Shown: positions 7,731 through 15,771, numbered from the stretch's first letter. The stretch: DNA of 29,004 nt from Clostridium sp. CAG:169 (GCA_000435195.1 FR880216.1:34032-63035); one strand, 5' to 3'. Numbers and translations are program-made. Notes: generated from the sequence alone by a model not told the origin.

Positions 7731-9380
7731 GTGAACCAGCAAAAGGAGATCATCGTTGTCGGACACAAAAGCCCGGACACCGATTCGATCTGTTCCGCCA
7801 TCGCCTACGCCAATCTGAAGAACAAACTGACCGGGCAGCAGTATACCCCGCGGCGCGCCGGTGACCTGAACAAAGAAACCGCCTTTGCCCTGTCCTACTT
7901 CGGGGTAGAGCCACCTGCCTATCTGGCAGATGTACGCACCCGCGTTTCTGACATGGAGATCAAGGAGGTTCCCGCGGTCAATGCCAAAATTTCCATCAAG
8001 CAGGCATACAGCCTGATGAAGGAATGTGAAGCAAGCACCCTGTGCATCACCAACGAGGAAAACCATCTGGAAGGATTGATCACCATTTCCAACGTTGCGG
8101 CATCCGACATGGACGTCTATGACAACCGCATCGTTTCCAAGGCAAAAACCCCATACGAAAATATTGTTAAGGTTCTGGAAGCCAAGGTCATCTGCGGCGA
8201 TGTCAGCGGCACCTTTGACCAGGGACGGGTCACCATTGCCGCCAACACACCCGAACGAATGGTCGATTACGTTGCCGAACACGACATGGTCATCATCGGC
8301 AACCGCTTTGAATCGCAGTTTTTCGCCATTGAAATCGGCGCCTCCTGCATCATCCTGTGCACCAACGCCGAACCCAATGAAACCATCATCGAGCGCGCCA
8401 AAAGCAAGGGCTGCATCATCCTGTCCAGCCCCTATGATTCCTACACCGTTGCCCGACTGATCAACCAGAGTATGCCCATCGACTTTTTTATGACCGCTCA
8501 CCACATCCTGTCCTTCTCACTGGAGGACTACACCGACGATGTCAAAGAGGTCATGGCAAGGGAGCGCCACCGCTACTTCCCGGTGCTGGATGAGCACGGC
8601 TGCTACATCGGTCAGCTGTCAAAACGCTCCTTCCTGGCTGCACAGAAAAAGCAGCTTATCCTGGTGGACCACAACGAAAAGAACCAGGCGGTCAACGGAA
8701 TCGAGTGCGCCGACATCCTCGAGATCATCGACCACCACCGTCTGGGCGGACTGGAAAGCATCAATCCGGTCTACTTCCGCAACCAGCCGCTGGGCTGCAC
8801 TGCCACCATCATCTATCAGCTCTACCGTGAAAATGCAGTGGAAATCGAGCCGAAGATTGCCGGATTGCTTTGCTCCGCCATTCTGTCGGACACATTGATG
8901 TTCCGTTCGCCGACCTGCACCGCCGTGGACCGCGCGGCTGCCGAGGACCTTGCCGGTATTGCCGGTATCGACATCCCGCAGTACGCACAGTCGATGTTTG
9001 AAGCAGGCAGCGACCTTTCCTCCCGCTCCACTCAGGAAATTTTCTATCAGGACTACAAGACCTTCTCTGCCTCCGATGTCAGTTTTGGTGTGGGACAGGT
9101 CACCTCGGTCAGCGCTGCCGGACTGCGCCAGCTGATTCCTTCTCTCCAGAAGCTGATGGATGAGACCTACGCCCAAAACCCTTCCACCATGCTCTTCTTC
9201 CTGCTGACCAACATCATCGAAGAAAACAGCATCGTGCTGTGCAGCGGTCACAAGGCGCAGGAACTGCTCAAGCAGTCCAACCACATCGAGCAGATTCCAG
9301 AGGAAGGCTTGCTGCTGCCGGGAATGGTTTCCCGCAAAAAGCAGTTTGTCCCCTCCATCATCGCAACCTTGCAGCAGTAG
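7731..9380 (+). CDS. ppaC: Manganese-dependent inorganic pyrophosphatase with CBS and DRTGG domains
   Basis: This cytoplasmic enzyme hydrolyses pyrophosphate to phosphate and pulls biosynthetic reactions forward. The DHH-family metal ligands are visible: VGHKSPDTDS (H12, D16, D18), the DHN motif at D313 and the DHH motif at 334-336. The C-terminal DHHA2 half contains the substrate pattern CSGHKAQELLKQ and SRKKQFVP. The 549-residue length exceeds the roughly 310 of the plain enzyme because a regulatory insert (about 70-300) holds a CBS pair split by a DRTGG domain. In relatives this insert binds adenine nucleotides, AMP/ADP inhibiting and diadenosine polyphosphates activating. The start is GTG with AGGAG eight bases before it. 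It has its own promoter and terminator. Confidence 0.95.
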   Translation: MNQQKEIIVVGHKSPDTDSICSAIAYANLKNKLTGQQYTPRRAGDLNKETAFALSYFGVEPPAYLADVRTRVSDMEIKEVPAVNAKISIKQAYSLMKECEASTLCITNEENHLEGLITISNVAASDMDVYDNRIVSKAKTPYENIVKVLEAKVICGDVSGTFDQGRVTIAANTPERMVDYVAEHDMVIIGNRFESQFFAIEIGASCIILCTNAEPNETIIERAKSKGCIILSSPYDSYTVARLINQSMPIDFFMTAHHILSFSLEDYTDDVKEVMARERHRYFPVLDEHGCYIGQLSKRSFLAAQKKQLILVDHNEKNQAVNGIECADILEIIDHHRLGGLESINPVYFRNQPLGCTATIIYQLYRENAVEIEPKIAGLLCSAILSDTLMFRSPTCTAVDRAAAEDLAGIAGIDIPQYAQSMFEAGSDLSSRSTQEIFYQDYKTFSASDVSFGVGQVTSVSAAGLRQLIPSLQKLMDETYAQNPSTMLFFLLTNIIEENSIVLCSGHKAQELLKQSNHIEQIPEEGLLLPGMVSRKKQFVPSIIATLQQ

Positions 9381-9404
9381 GCTCCCTCTCAGCAGCAACA
9401 CCCT

Positions 9405-9441
9405 CCCGTCCTTCCTCAAAAAAGGAAGGACGGGATTTTTT
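9405..9441 (+). terminator. Terminator of ppaC
   Basis: CCCGTCCTTCCT (9405-9416) pairs exactly with AGGAAGGACGGG (9423-9434), followed by six T. Confidence 0.93.
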
Positions 9442-9451
9442 GTTTTCCATA

Positions 9452-9471
9452 TTGACAACTTTCCTTGTCAA
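9452..9471. promoter_or_regulatory. Operator 1, TTGACAA-N6-TTGTCAA
   Basis: A perfect 7+7 base inverted repeat covering the -35 box and part of the spacer. A bound dimeric repressor would block RNA polymerase. The XRE protein encoded just downstream is the likely binder. Confidence 0.65.
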
Positions 9472-9480
9472 TGCTATACT
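9452..9480 (+). promoter_or_regulatory. Promoter of the XRE-DUF3169 operon
   Basis: Perfect TTGACA (9452-9457), 17-base spacer, TATACT (9475-9480). The -35 element is the left half of operator 1. Confidence 0.85.
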
Positions 9481-9493
9481 GAAGCCAAGGAAA

Positions 9494-9513
9494 TTGACAA
9501 GTATATTTGTCAG
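9494..9513. promoter_or_regulatory. Operator 2, TTGACAA-N6-TTGTCAG
   Basis: The same half-sites and spacing as operator 1 with one mismatch. Its centre is 42 bases from operator 1, about four helical turns, so two dimers would lie on the same face of the DNA. A further half-site TTGTCA lies at 9528-9533. Confidence 0.6.
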
Positions 9514-9550
9514 TTTAAAATGAATCCTTGTCATAAAAGGAGGTGCCTTG

Positions 9551-9760
9551 ATGCCGCTGCACAATCGTCTGAAGGAGTACCGCGCGCGCTACCGCCTGAG
9601 CCAGACCGAGCTGGGAAATCTTGCCGACGTTTCCCGACAGACCATCAGTTTGATTGAACGAGGGGACTACAACCCTTCGGTCACCCTTGCTCTCAAGCTG
9701 GCAAAAATTTTGAACGCTTCGGTCGAACAGCTGTTTAGCTACACCGAAGAAGAACAATGA
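9551..9760 (+). CDS. XRE-family small transcriptional regulator
   Basis: The 69-residue protein is one helix-turn-helix domain: RLKEYRARYRLSQTELGNLA, then VSRQTISLIERGDYNPSVTLALKLAKIL. It matches the short YozG/Cro-like XRE regulators, including the conserved RQTISLIERG recognition helix. GGAGGTG at 9539-9545 precedes the ATG. It is 31 bases upstream of a DUF3169 membrane protein, a common pairing. Two matched operators at the promoter imply autorepression. What relieves repression is unknown. Confidence 0.9.
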   Translation: MPLHNRLKEYRARYRLSQTELGNLADVSRQTISLIERGDYNPSVTLALKLAKILNASVEQLFSYTEEEQ

Positions 9761-9791
9761 CCCGTACGCCCTTTTTAAAGGAGGAAATACC

Positions 9792-10523
9792 ATGAAAAAA
9801 TATCCTGCCATTAAATTCATTCTCATCACCGTTGTCTCCGGCATCTGCGGTGCTGTGCTTTCTTTTCTGCTCTCTTTTCAACAAGCGGCTCTGATTTCTG
9901 CCATCCAGTCGCTGAGCCGGTTGCTCGGCTCCGCTCTGCCTGCTCTGCACCTGTCGGTCTGCCTGTTCCTGTCCGGTATGTCGGTCTTTTTCACAAGCAA
10001 GCTGCGCCGGCAGATTGCCCGCTCCAACCCACAAAACCAGGAGGAATTGTTTGAACAGATTGAAAGCAACGACCACTGCACCGAAATTCTCACCATCAAC
10101 ACCCTTTCGGTCATTCTCAACTTCTTTTTCCTCGGGGTATCCTTTGTCTATAAAAACCCGCGGCACATCCTCATCAGCGCCGCTGCTGCCCTGCTCTTTC
10201 TGACACTGAACACCTGGGTGGAGGTTTCCCACGTCAACATGGTCAAGCGGATGAACCCTCGCTTTGAAAAGGTGGACCCGCTCTCCCTGCGTTTTTCCTC
10301 CCAGTGGGAAAGCAAGTGCGACGAGGCGCAAAAGCTTGGGATGTACCGCGCTGCCTTTCGCAGCTTCCGCATCTCCCAACTGGGATTCCTGGGCGCCTTC
10401 GCAGTCTGCGCCTTTACGGAGCTGTTCTATCCGCTGGGACTGATGCCCTTTCTCCTGATTACCGTTTTCTGGGGACTGCACAGCCTGAGCTTTCTGTTTG
10501 CCTGCAAAAAAGAAAAGGTATAA
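9792..10523 (+). CDS. DUF3169-like six-helix membrane protein
   Basis: 243 residues with about six predicted membrane helices (near 9-29, 48-70, 105-122, 128-147, 195-213 and 216-238) and a soluble loop around residues 70-100. The conserved-looking segment MNPRFEKVDPLSLRFSSQWESKCDEAQKL, of which only the start RFEKVDP is diagnostic here, resembles DUF3169 proteins of Bacillota. Those are usually co-transcribed with a small XRE regulator. The function is unknown. AAAGGAGGAAATACC gives a near-perfect ribosome site. Regulated together with the XRE gene and ended by a strong terminator. Confidence 0.75.
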   Translation: MKKYPAIKFILITVVSGICGAVLSFLLSFQQAALISAIQSLSRLLGSALPALHLSVCLFLSGMSVFFTSKLRRQIARSNPQNQEELFEQIESNDHCTEILTINTLSVILNFFFLGVSFVYKNPRHILISAAAALLFLTLNTWVEVSHVNMVKRMNPRFEKVDPLSLRFSSQWESKCDEAQKLGMYRAAFRSFRISQLGFLGAFAVCAFTELFYPLGLMPFLLITVFWGLHSLSFLFACKKEKV

Positions 10524-10533
10524 AAACACAAAA

Positions 10534-10576
10534 CACCGCCGGAGAAGCCCGTTGCTTCTCCGGCGGTGTAATTTTT
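10534..10576. terminator. Bidirectional terminator between DUF3169 and lipoprotein genes
   Basis: CACCGCCGGAGAAGC (10534-10548) pairs exactly with GCTTCTCCGGCGGTG (10554-10568), followed by TAATTTTTT. The minus strand also has a T-rich flank, so it can serve both convergent genes. Confidence 0.92.
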
Positions 10577-10581
10577 TCTTC

Positions 10582-11157
10582 TCAGGAAAGATTCAGCCTT
10601 TCCGGGATATACTTTTCGATGATGCTCCTTGCGCTGTCGTTGTCCTCCAGCATCAGCATCACCACATAACCGCCGCGCTCAAAGATGAGCGCATTTTCTG
10701 CGATGGACGCCGAGTTGTAAACGTCGTAGTTTGCAAATTCCCGGGTCCTGAAGTCCTTGCGCTCCCGCAGCTGACTGAGGATATTTTCTCTGTGGCTGAC
10801 CCCTTCCTCATCTTTGCCCTCCTTGGGCAGCACGATGTAGACGTCGTCCGCACCAAAGTCGGTTTCCACATAGCGGACATATGCCTGCTCATAATCCTTC
10901 GCATCCAGTCCCACCACCGCAGCAATCTGCTCGGCGGTCGGCTCCTCTACCAGTCCGATGCGTTTGCCCAGCTGGCTGTAAATCTGCTCGAGCGCCCGCT
11001 GCGGCTTTGCTGTATTCTTCTCTGATTTTGTCTGCGCGGTCTGCTCCTGGGTCTCCTGCGGCGGCAGGGTGGTGTCCAGCGCCTCACAGCCAAACAGGCT
11101 CAGGCTAAACATCATCGCTGCCAGCAGCGCAGCCATCTTTTTCATATAACGATTCAT
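10582..11157 (-). CDS. DUF4358-type lipoprotein
   Basis: 191 residues. An N-terminal signal peptide ends in the lipobox LFGC (Cys 24), so the mature protein should be lipid-anchored on the outer face of the membrane. A low-complexity Gln/Thr linker follows, then a compact domain with EQIAAVVGLDAKDYEQAYVR, a variable loop, and YNSASIAENALIF plus GGYVVMLMLEDND. This pattern is that of DUF4358, a family of unknown role common in Clostridia. The ATG at 11157 is used; an alternative ATG four codons later also fits. It has its own promoter at 11216-11244. Confidence 0.8.
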   Translation of the reverse strand: MNRYMKKMAALLAAMMFSLSLFGCEALDTTLPPQETQEQTAQTKSEKNTAKPQRALEQIYSQLGKRIGLVEEPTAEQIAAVVGLDAKDYEQAYVRYVETDFGADDVYIVLPKEGKDEEGVSHRENILSQLRERKDFRTREFANYDVYNSASIAENALIFERGGYVVMLMLEDNDSARSIIEKYIPERLNLS

Positions 11158-11215
11158 CCGTTCTTGATTTCCACCTTTCCCCCTGCGGGGTTATTCGTTG
11201 GTCGATCCTGTAAAG

Positions 11216-11244
11216 ATTATAATCCATATCAAAAATACGGTCAA
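11216..11244 (-). promoter_or_regulatory. Promoter of the DUF4358 lipoprotein gene
   Basis: On the minus strand TTGACC (11244-11239), 17 bases and a perfect TATAAT (11221-11216). Confidence 0.8.
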
Positions 11245-11294
11245 GCGCAGCCCTTTGCCATTTTCCGAAAGTTTACACTCTGCTCAATTTTCTC

Positions 11295-11323
11295 TTTACG
11301 CGGTCCGGCGAATATGTTACAAT
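11295..11323 (+). promoter_or_regulatory. Promoter of the NERD-domain gene
   Basis: TTTACG (11295-11300), 17 bases, TACAAT (11318-11323). Two ACCGGT palindromes follow at 11342 and 11352 and could form a small hairpin in the 5' leader. Confidence 0.65.
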
Positions 11324-11385
11324 ACTTTTATCTTTATGTCCACCGGTCTGTACCGGTAATTTTGAAAAGAAGGGAATACTGTTTT

Positions 11386-11997
11386 ATGAAAACCTCCATC
11401 TTTGCTGTCATCGCCGTCGTCCTTGTGGCGCTTGCCGTTGTCCTGCTGTGGTATCTGCGCAAGTCCATGCTGTTTTCCAAAGGCAATTACGGCAAAAAGA
11501 CAGTCAAATCCATCCTGAACCGCTATGCAATCTCCCGCAACTACAAGGTGCTGGAAAATGTACAGCTTCAACTCGACGGAAAGACCCAGACCATCGACTT
11601 TGTGCTGGTCGGCTTCTTCGGACTGCTGTTTGTTTCCGCTTTGCAGGGCGAGGGTGATTTTTACGGCGACCTCAAGGAGCCTCGCTGGAGCTTTGTGGAT
11701 GCTGACCACGACCGCAAGGTCCGCTTTGACAACCCTGTGCTGGAAATGGACAAAAAGGTCGACCTCTTCCGCCGCCTGATGTCCCAGAAAAAGGTGTACA
11801 ACCTGAAGATTGACACCGCTGTCGTAGTCGTCGGCACCAAATCGGAGGTCCCGATGTACCTCAGCCACATGGGTGAGGAAAACATCGTGATGACCGTCAA
11901 GGATTTCAAACGCTTTTTGGAAAAGGAAAAATTTGAAAAGGACAACAACGTCGATGTCGCTGCCATCGCACAGACCATCGCCTCCCTTGGAGAATAA
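11386..11997 (+). CDS. NERD-domain membrane-anchored protein
   Basis: 203 residues from the ATG at 11386, chosen because AGAAGGGA lies about ten bases upstream and because an N-terminal membrane helix (about residues 3-24) follows directly. An upstream extension in the same frame covers the promoter and is not used. The soluble part begins KGNYGKKTVKSILNRY and continues NVQLQLDGKTQTIDFVLVG, FGLLFVSALQGEGDFYG and, later, VVVVGTKSEVP. This is the NERD (nuclease-related) fold, in which the Gln/Glu and Lys positions may be catalytic. The usual Glu-x-Lys is seen only weakly here (SALQGEG), so nuclease activity is uncertain. Confidence 0.7.
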   Translation: MKTSIFAVIAVVLVALAVVLLWYLRKSMLFSKGNYGKKTVKSILNRYAISRNYKVLENVQLQLDGKTQTIDFVLVGFFGLLFVSALQGEGDFYGDLKEPRWSFVDADHDRKVRFDNPVLEMDKKVDLFRRLMSQKKVYNLKIDTAVVVVGTKSEVPMYLSHMGEENIVMTVKDFKRFLEKEKFEKDNNVDVAAIAQTIASLGE

Positions 11998-12003
11998 GAT
12001 TGC

Positions 12004-12036
12004 AAACAGGAAGGGCAAAAGCCCTTCCTGTTTTTT
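12004..12036 (+). terminator. Terminator of the NERD gene
   Basis: AAACAGGAAGGGC (12004-12016) pairs with GCCCTTCCTGTTT (12021-12033), followed by T to 12036. An outer pair ATTGCAAAC/GTTTGCAAT (11999-12007, 12041-12049) encloses it. Confidence 0.92.
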
Positions 12037-12049
12037 GCCCGTTTGCAAT

Positions 12050-12424
12050 GTTTCACCCCAATTTTAGTGATATTGCTACCCTCCTTCCTCTTGCTCCTTC
12101 CGGTTTTGCCGTTCCTTACAAAAACCATCCTCTTCTTTTTTCTCTTCCTACGGCAAACTGGCTTTTGTTCTCTTGCCTTCCCTGCGTTTTTCTCGTCCCT
12201 CCTTGCGTTTTGAAGCAAAGGGACTGCTCTGCCCTGTTCCCGAAAAATTTCCCTTTTTTCGCTAAAAAATACCGGGATAAATTGTGCAGCCTTCTGAGCT
12301 GTCAGAAAAAATTTGCGCAGAGCAAATCCAACATCTTGTTGTTTCACGCACCATTCTTCACAAAAAGCACTAAATCTGCTTTTGCACCAAATGGAGCGCA
12401 GCAGATTTTCGTGGCTTTGCCTAA
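12050..12424. other. Pyrimidine-rich intergenic region, no credible gene
   Basis: The plus strand is strikingly C/T-rich to about 12270. Open frames exist on both strands but lack ribosome sites and family resemblance. A possible hairpin pairs AAATCTGC (12372-12379) with GCAGATTT (12401-12408), shortly before the nrdD promoter. It may be an old decayed gene or a binding region for nrdD control; nothing firmer can be said. Confidence 0.4.
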
Positions 12425-12453
12425 TTGACTAAAAAACGCAGGGCAGATACAAT
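12425..12453 (+). promoter_or_regulatory. Promoter of nrdD
   Basis: TTGACT (12425-12430), 17 bases, TACAAT (12448-12453). No clear NrdR box pair was recognised. Confidence 0.75.
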
Positions 12454-12468
12454 AATAAGGAGAAAGAA

Positions 12469-12495
12469 AAAGCTGGTCTTCAAACGACCAGCTTT
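12469..12495 (+). promoter_or_regulatory. Hairpin in the nrdD 5' leader
   Basis: AAAGCTGGTC (12469-12478) and GACCAGCTTT (12486-12495) form a 10-base-pair stem close to the predicted transcript start. The downstream sequence (CCTATTGTTTCG) is not a clean U tract, so it is more likely an RNA-stability or regulatory stem than a terminator. Confidence 0.5.
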
Positions 12496-12539
12496 CCTAT
12501 TGTTTCGCTCCAAAATGATTCGCACAAAGGAGAATGTTC

Positions 12540-14891
12540 ATGTTCAACACCATCATCAAACGGGACGGAAGGACCGCCGCCTATGACGTGGAGAAAATCG
12601 CACGGGCGATCTTTCGCGCAGCGACCTCGGTGGGAGGCAAGGATTACCAGACTGCTTACCGCCTTGCTTTGCAGGTCCAACAGCGTCTGGAGGAAAAATA
12701 TCCTCCCTCTCATCTGCCCACTGTCGAGCAGATTCAGGACATGGTGGAAAAGGTATTGATTGAAAACGGACATTCCCGCACTGCCAAAGAATATATCCTC
12801 TACCGCGCACAGCGCACCCGTGTGCGGGAGATGAACACCGCCCTGATGAAGGTGTATGAGGACCTGACCTTCAAAAGCGCTGCCGAAAACGACATCAAGC
12901 GGGAAAACGCCAATATCGACGGCAACACCGCCATGGGCACCATGCTCAAATATGGCTCGGAGGGCGCCAAGGCTTTTTATGAGATGTTTGTGCTGGACCC
13001 ACAGCACGCACAGGCACACGACTGCGGCGACATCCACATCCACGACCTTGACTTTTTCTCGCTGACCACCACCTGCTGCCAGATCGACCTGAGCCGTCTG
13101 TTTGCCGGTGGCTTCAACTCCGGGTATGGCTATCTGCGCGAGCCGGAGGACATCGAGGACTATGCTGCTTTAGCATACACCGCCATCCAGTCCAACCAAA
13201 ACGACCAGCACGGCGGACAAAGCGTCCCCAAGTTTGATTTTGATATGGCGCCCGGCGTTGCCAAAACCTACCGCCGCAGCTATCGCCGCAACCTTGCCAA
13301 AGCCTGCGAGCTGCTGTGCCCTTTGCAAGCCGACAGCGATGGTTTGACCACCGTCCTCGACCGCACCTTTGCACAGCTGGAGCAGGATGGGTTACTTCCT
13401 TCTCTGGAAGACAGCCAGGCGTATACCCTGGCAGAGCGCCGTCTGCTGACCGAACAGCTGGGCTGCCCGGACGAATCGGTCGAATCCGCCCAGCGGTTTG
13501 CGCAGAAATATTCCTATGAAGAAACCGAACGCGCGACCTATCATGCGATGGAATCGCTGATTCTGGATTTAAACACCATGCACTCCCGCGCAGGCGCACA
13601 GACTCCCTTCAGCTCGCTCAACTACGGGACCGACACCTCCCCCGAGGGCAGAATGGTCATCCGCAGCCTTTTGCTGGCAGAGCAGTCCGGTCTGGGGCAC
13701 GGCGAAACGCCCATCTTCCCCATCCACATCTTCAAGGTAAAGGAAGGGGTCAACTACCGTCCCGAAGACCCGAACTACGACCTGTTCTGTCTGGCGTGTC
13801 AGGTTTCCGCCAAACGGCTGTTCCCCAACTTTTCCTTTTTGGATGCACCCTATAACCTGCAATACTACCGCAGCGGTCACCCGGAAACCGAGGTCGCCTA
13901 TATGGGCTGCCGCACCCGCGTCGCTGCCAACGTCTATGACCCCACCCGCGAAATCACCACCGGTCGCGGCAACCTGTCCTACACTTCCATCAACCTGCCT
14001 CGTCTGGGACTGCTTGCCAATAAAAATCTGGACCTCTTCTTTGAGCTGCTCGACCAGAAGATTGATTTGGTCATCCAGCAGCTGCTCGACCGCTTCCGCA
14101 TCCAGGGGCAGAAAAAGGTCATCAACTTCCCCTTCTTGATGGGACAGGGTGTCTGGCTGGACAGCGAAACCCTTGGACCGGAGGACGAGGTCGGGCAGGT
14201 GCTGCGCCACGGTACGCTGACCATCGGCTTCATCGGGCTGGCAGAAACGCTGGTCGCTTTGATTGGTCAGCACCACGGACAAAGCGAATATGCGCAGAAC
14301 CTGGGACTGGAGATCATCGGTCATATGCGGGCGCGGATGGATGCTGCCAGCGAACAGATGAAGCTCAACTTTTCGCTGATTGCCACCCCGGCAGAAGGGC
14401 TGTCCGGCAGATTTGTCAAGATTGACCGCCAGCGCTTCGGTGTCATCCCGGGCATCACCGACCGCGACTACTACACCAACTCCTTCCACATTCCGGTCTA
14501 CTACGACATCAACGCCTTCGAGAAGATTCGCCTGGAAGCTCCCTACCACGCGCTGACCAACGGCGGGCACATCACCTATGTCGAGCTGGACGGCGACCCC
14601 TGCCAGAACACCGAAGCCTTCATGCAGCTGATTTGCTGTATGAAAGAGGCAGGCATCGGCTACGGCTCCATCAACCACCCGGTCGACCGCGACCCTGTCT
14701 GCGGCTACACCGGCATCATCGGGGACGAGTGTCCCCGTTGCCACCGCCACGAAACTGCCGAGCAACCGATGGAGCGCATCCGCCGCATCACCGGCTATCT
14801 GGTCGGCTCGTTGGAACATTTCAACAACGCCAAACGCGCGGAGGAGCACGACCGCGTCAAGCACCAGACCGTTTCTCCGCAATCCATCTAA
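12540..14891 (+). CDS. nrdD: Anaerobic ribonucleoside-triphosphate reductase (class III)
   Basis: It reduces ribonucleoside triphosphates to deoxy forms with a glycyl radical, and works only without oxygen. ATG codons lie at 12534 and 12540; the second is chosen because AGGAG (12528-12532) is seven bases before it, giving 783 residues. Residues 1-90 are an ATP-cone allosteric domain (FNTIIKRDGRTAAYDVEKIA). The catalytic barrel follows, with HIHDLDFF, CCQIDL and GCRTRVAAN. The C-terminal metal site shows PVCGYTG and CPRC, then the glycyl-radical loop RRITGYLVGSLEHFN, whose Gly carries the radical. The activase gene nrdG normally sits beside nrdD but is absent here; a DUF2085 gene lies downstream on the other strand. 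Own promoter and strong terminator. Confidence 0.97.
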   Translation: MFNTIIKRDGRTAAYDVEKIARAIFRAATSVGGKDYQTAYRLALQVQQRLEEKYPPSHLPTVEQIQDMVEKVLIENGHSRTAKEYILYRAQRTRVREMNTALMKVYEDLTFKSAAENDIKRENANIDGNTAMGTMLKYGSEGAKAFYEMFVLDPQHAQAHDCGDIHIHDLDFFSLTTTCCQIDLSRLFAGGFNSGYGYLREPEDIEDYAALAYTAIQSNQNDQHGGQSVPKFDFDMAPGVAKTYRRSYRRNLAKACELLCPLQADSDGLTTVLDRTFAQLEQDGLLPSLEDSQAYTLAERRLLTEQLGCPDESVESAQRFAQKYSYEETERATYHAMESLILDLNTMHSRAGAQTPFSSLNYGTDTSPEGRMVIRSLLLAEQSGLGHGETPIFPIHIFKVKEGVNYRPEDPNYDLFCLACQVSAKRLFPNFSFLDAPYNLQYYRSGHPETEVAYMGCRTRVAANVYDPTREITTGRGNLSYTSINLPRLGLLANKNLDLFFELLDQKIDLVIQQLLDRFRIQGQKKVINFPFLMGQGVWLDSETLGPEDEVGQVLRHGTLTIGFIGLAETLVALIGQHHGQSEYAQNLGLEIIGHMRARMDAASEQMKLNFSLIATPAEGLSGRFVKIDRQRFGVIPGITDRDYYTNSFHIPVYYDINAFEKIRLEAPYHALTNGGHITYVELDGDPCQNTEAFMQLICCMKEAGIGYGSINHPVDRDPVCGYTGIIGDECPRCHRHETAEQPMERIRRITGYLVGSLEHFNNAKRAEEHDRVKHQTVSPQSI

Positions 14892-14928
14892 AAAACGCTC
14901 TGCGACAAAATTGTCGCAGAGCGTTTTT
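14891..14928. terminator. Bidirectional terminator after nrdD
   Basis: AAAAACGCTCTGCGACAA (14891-14908) and its exact complement (14911-14928) are separated by two bases, with A and T tracts on both flanks. It serves nrdD and the convergent DUF2085 gene. Confidence 0.92.
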
Positions 14929-14944
14929 CTTTTCAGCATTTTTA

Positions 14945-15313
14945 TCAAACAGCCAACTGCTTTCCCAGTTGGTATCCCCAGCGGGCAGCACCGATCGTGC
15001 TGAGCACCAACAGACCCACGAGGGCATAGCCAAACAGCATCCCGGTGAGCAACCGGCGGATGTTGCCGCTTTCATAGCGTGTCAACCGCTGTATTCCGCC
15101 ATCCAGCACCAGCGGCAGCAGCAACCACAAGCAAATCTTACCATCCGGCAGACCGAATATCCAAAACGCCGCCGGAGCCAGAAGAATTCCAATCAGCTCT
15201 CCTGTGCAGCGGGCACACAGAGGAAACTGTTTGCCGCGAAAAAAGAACGAGCGGTCGCTGCGGCAATGACAGCCAAAGATGATGGGCAGCCACCGGTATA
15301 GCCATCTCATCAT
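14945..15313 (-). CDS. DUF2085-type membrane protein
   Basis: 122 residues with FGCHCRSDRSFFFRGKQFP and LCARCTGELIGIL near the N terminus. This gives the family's CHC (15-17) and CxxC (33-36) motif, which suggests a metal or redox site. Three hydrophobic helices follow. DUF2085 proteins are predicted membrane proteins of unknown role. It starts three bases after the stop of the zinc-ribbon gene and has no visible Shine-Dalgarno sequence, so it is probably translated by coupling. Ends at the terminator shared with nrdD. Confidence 0.8.
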   Translation of the reverse strand: MMRWLYRWLPIIFGCHCRSDRSFFFRGKQFPLCARCTGELIGILLAPAAFWIFGLPDGKICLWLLLPLVLDGGIQRLTRYESGNIRRLLTGMLFGYALVGLLVLSTIGAARWGYQLGKQLAV

Positions 15314-15316
15314 TTT

Positions 15317-15607
15317 TTAGGAGAACACCCCATAGGTGACTGCGGATAGGATGATAAACAGATAGTACAGGACTACCAGCACCACCGAGACCAGCGCACC
15401 GATTCCGGCTGCTTTGGCGGTCCTGGGTTTTGTATCCTTCCACACCAGATACAGCACCAGTCCTGCCACCGGTACACAGCAGCCCAGCAGTCCCCAGCCG
15501 AAGCCTCCGTTGTCGATGACCGGTGGTTTGTCGTCCTGTCTTGCCCCACAGCTTGGGCAGACCTGTGCAAAATCTTCCATCGGTTGTCCACAATGTTTAC
15601 AGTACAT
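15317..15607 (-). CDS. Zinc-ribbon membrane protein
   Basis: 96 residues from the ATG at 15607, which has AGGAGGGG about seven bases upstream; an upstream extension to 15658 would cover the promoter. The N terminus MYCKHCGQPM...VCPSCGAR is a four-cysteine zinc ribbon (C3, C6, C17, C20). A short linker and two membrane helices (about 38-55 and 66-92) follow. Such small ribbon-plus-helix proteins are common in Bacillota and have no defined function. Forms a two-gene operon with the DUF2085 gene. Confidence 0.8.
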   Translation of the reverse strand: MYCKHCGQPMEDFAQVCPSCGARQDDKPPVIDNGGFGWGLLGCCVPVAGLVLYLVWKDTKPRTAKAAGIGALVSVVLVVLYYLFIILSAVTYGVFS

Positions 15608-15631
15608 GACATCCCCTCCTTTTCTTTTCAG

Positions 15632-15658
15632 TGTATAAAAAATGACGAATACTGTCAA
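15632..15658 (-). promoter_or_regulatory. Possible promoter of the zinc-ribbon operon
   Basis: On the minus strand a perfect TTGACA (15658-15653) and TATACA (15637-15632) with a 15-base spacer, shorter than ideal. Confidence 0.45.
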
Positions 15659-15719
15659 GTGATATTTTAATAAAATCCCGTTAATCCCTTCCGTTTTTTC
15701 CGATTCACAAAATCACAAA

Positions 15720-15751
15720 AGCCGGATAAACCTCCACCTGTTTATCCGGCT
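15720..15751 (-). terminator. Terminator of the ABC exporter gene
   Basis: AGCCGGATAAAC (15720-15731) pairs exactly with GTTTATCCGGCT (15740-15751), 20 bases past the stop codon; the minus strand continues TTTGTGATTTTG. Confidence 0.85.
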
Positions 15752-15771
15752 CTTTTCCCATATCCTACACC

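Noticed and set aside
7677..9458. Two long minus-strand frames opposite ppaC
   Set aside because: Shadows; the plus-strand protein has all metal-binding motifs of the pyrophosphatase.
11164..11385. N-terminal extension of the NERD protein
   Set aside because: It would cover the TTTACG-N17-TACAAT promoter; the ATG at 11386 has a ribosome site and a membrane helix.
11661..12347. 228-codon minus-strand frame over the NERD gene and spacer
   Set aside because: Its basic Lys/Arg-rich product reflects the pyrimidine-rich plus strand, and it crosses a terminator.
13569..14948. 459-codon minus-strand open frame opposite nrdD
   Set aside because: Antisense shadow of a GC-rich gene; nrdD motifs are unambiguous and the minus frame has no ribosome site or family features.
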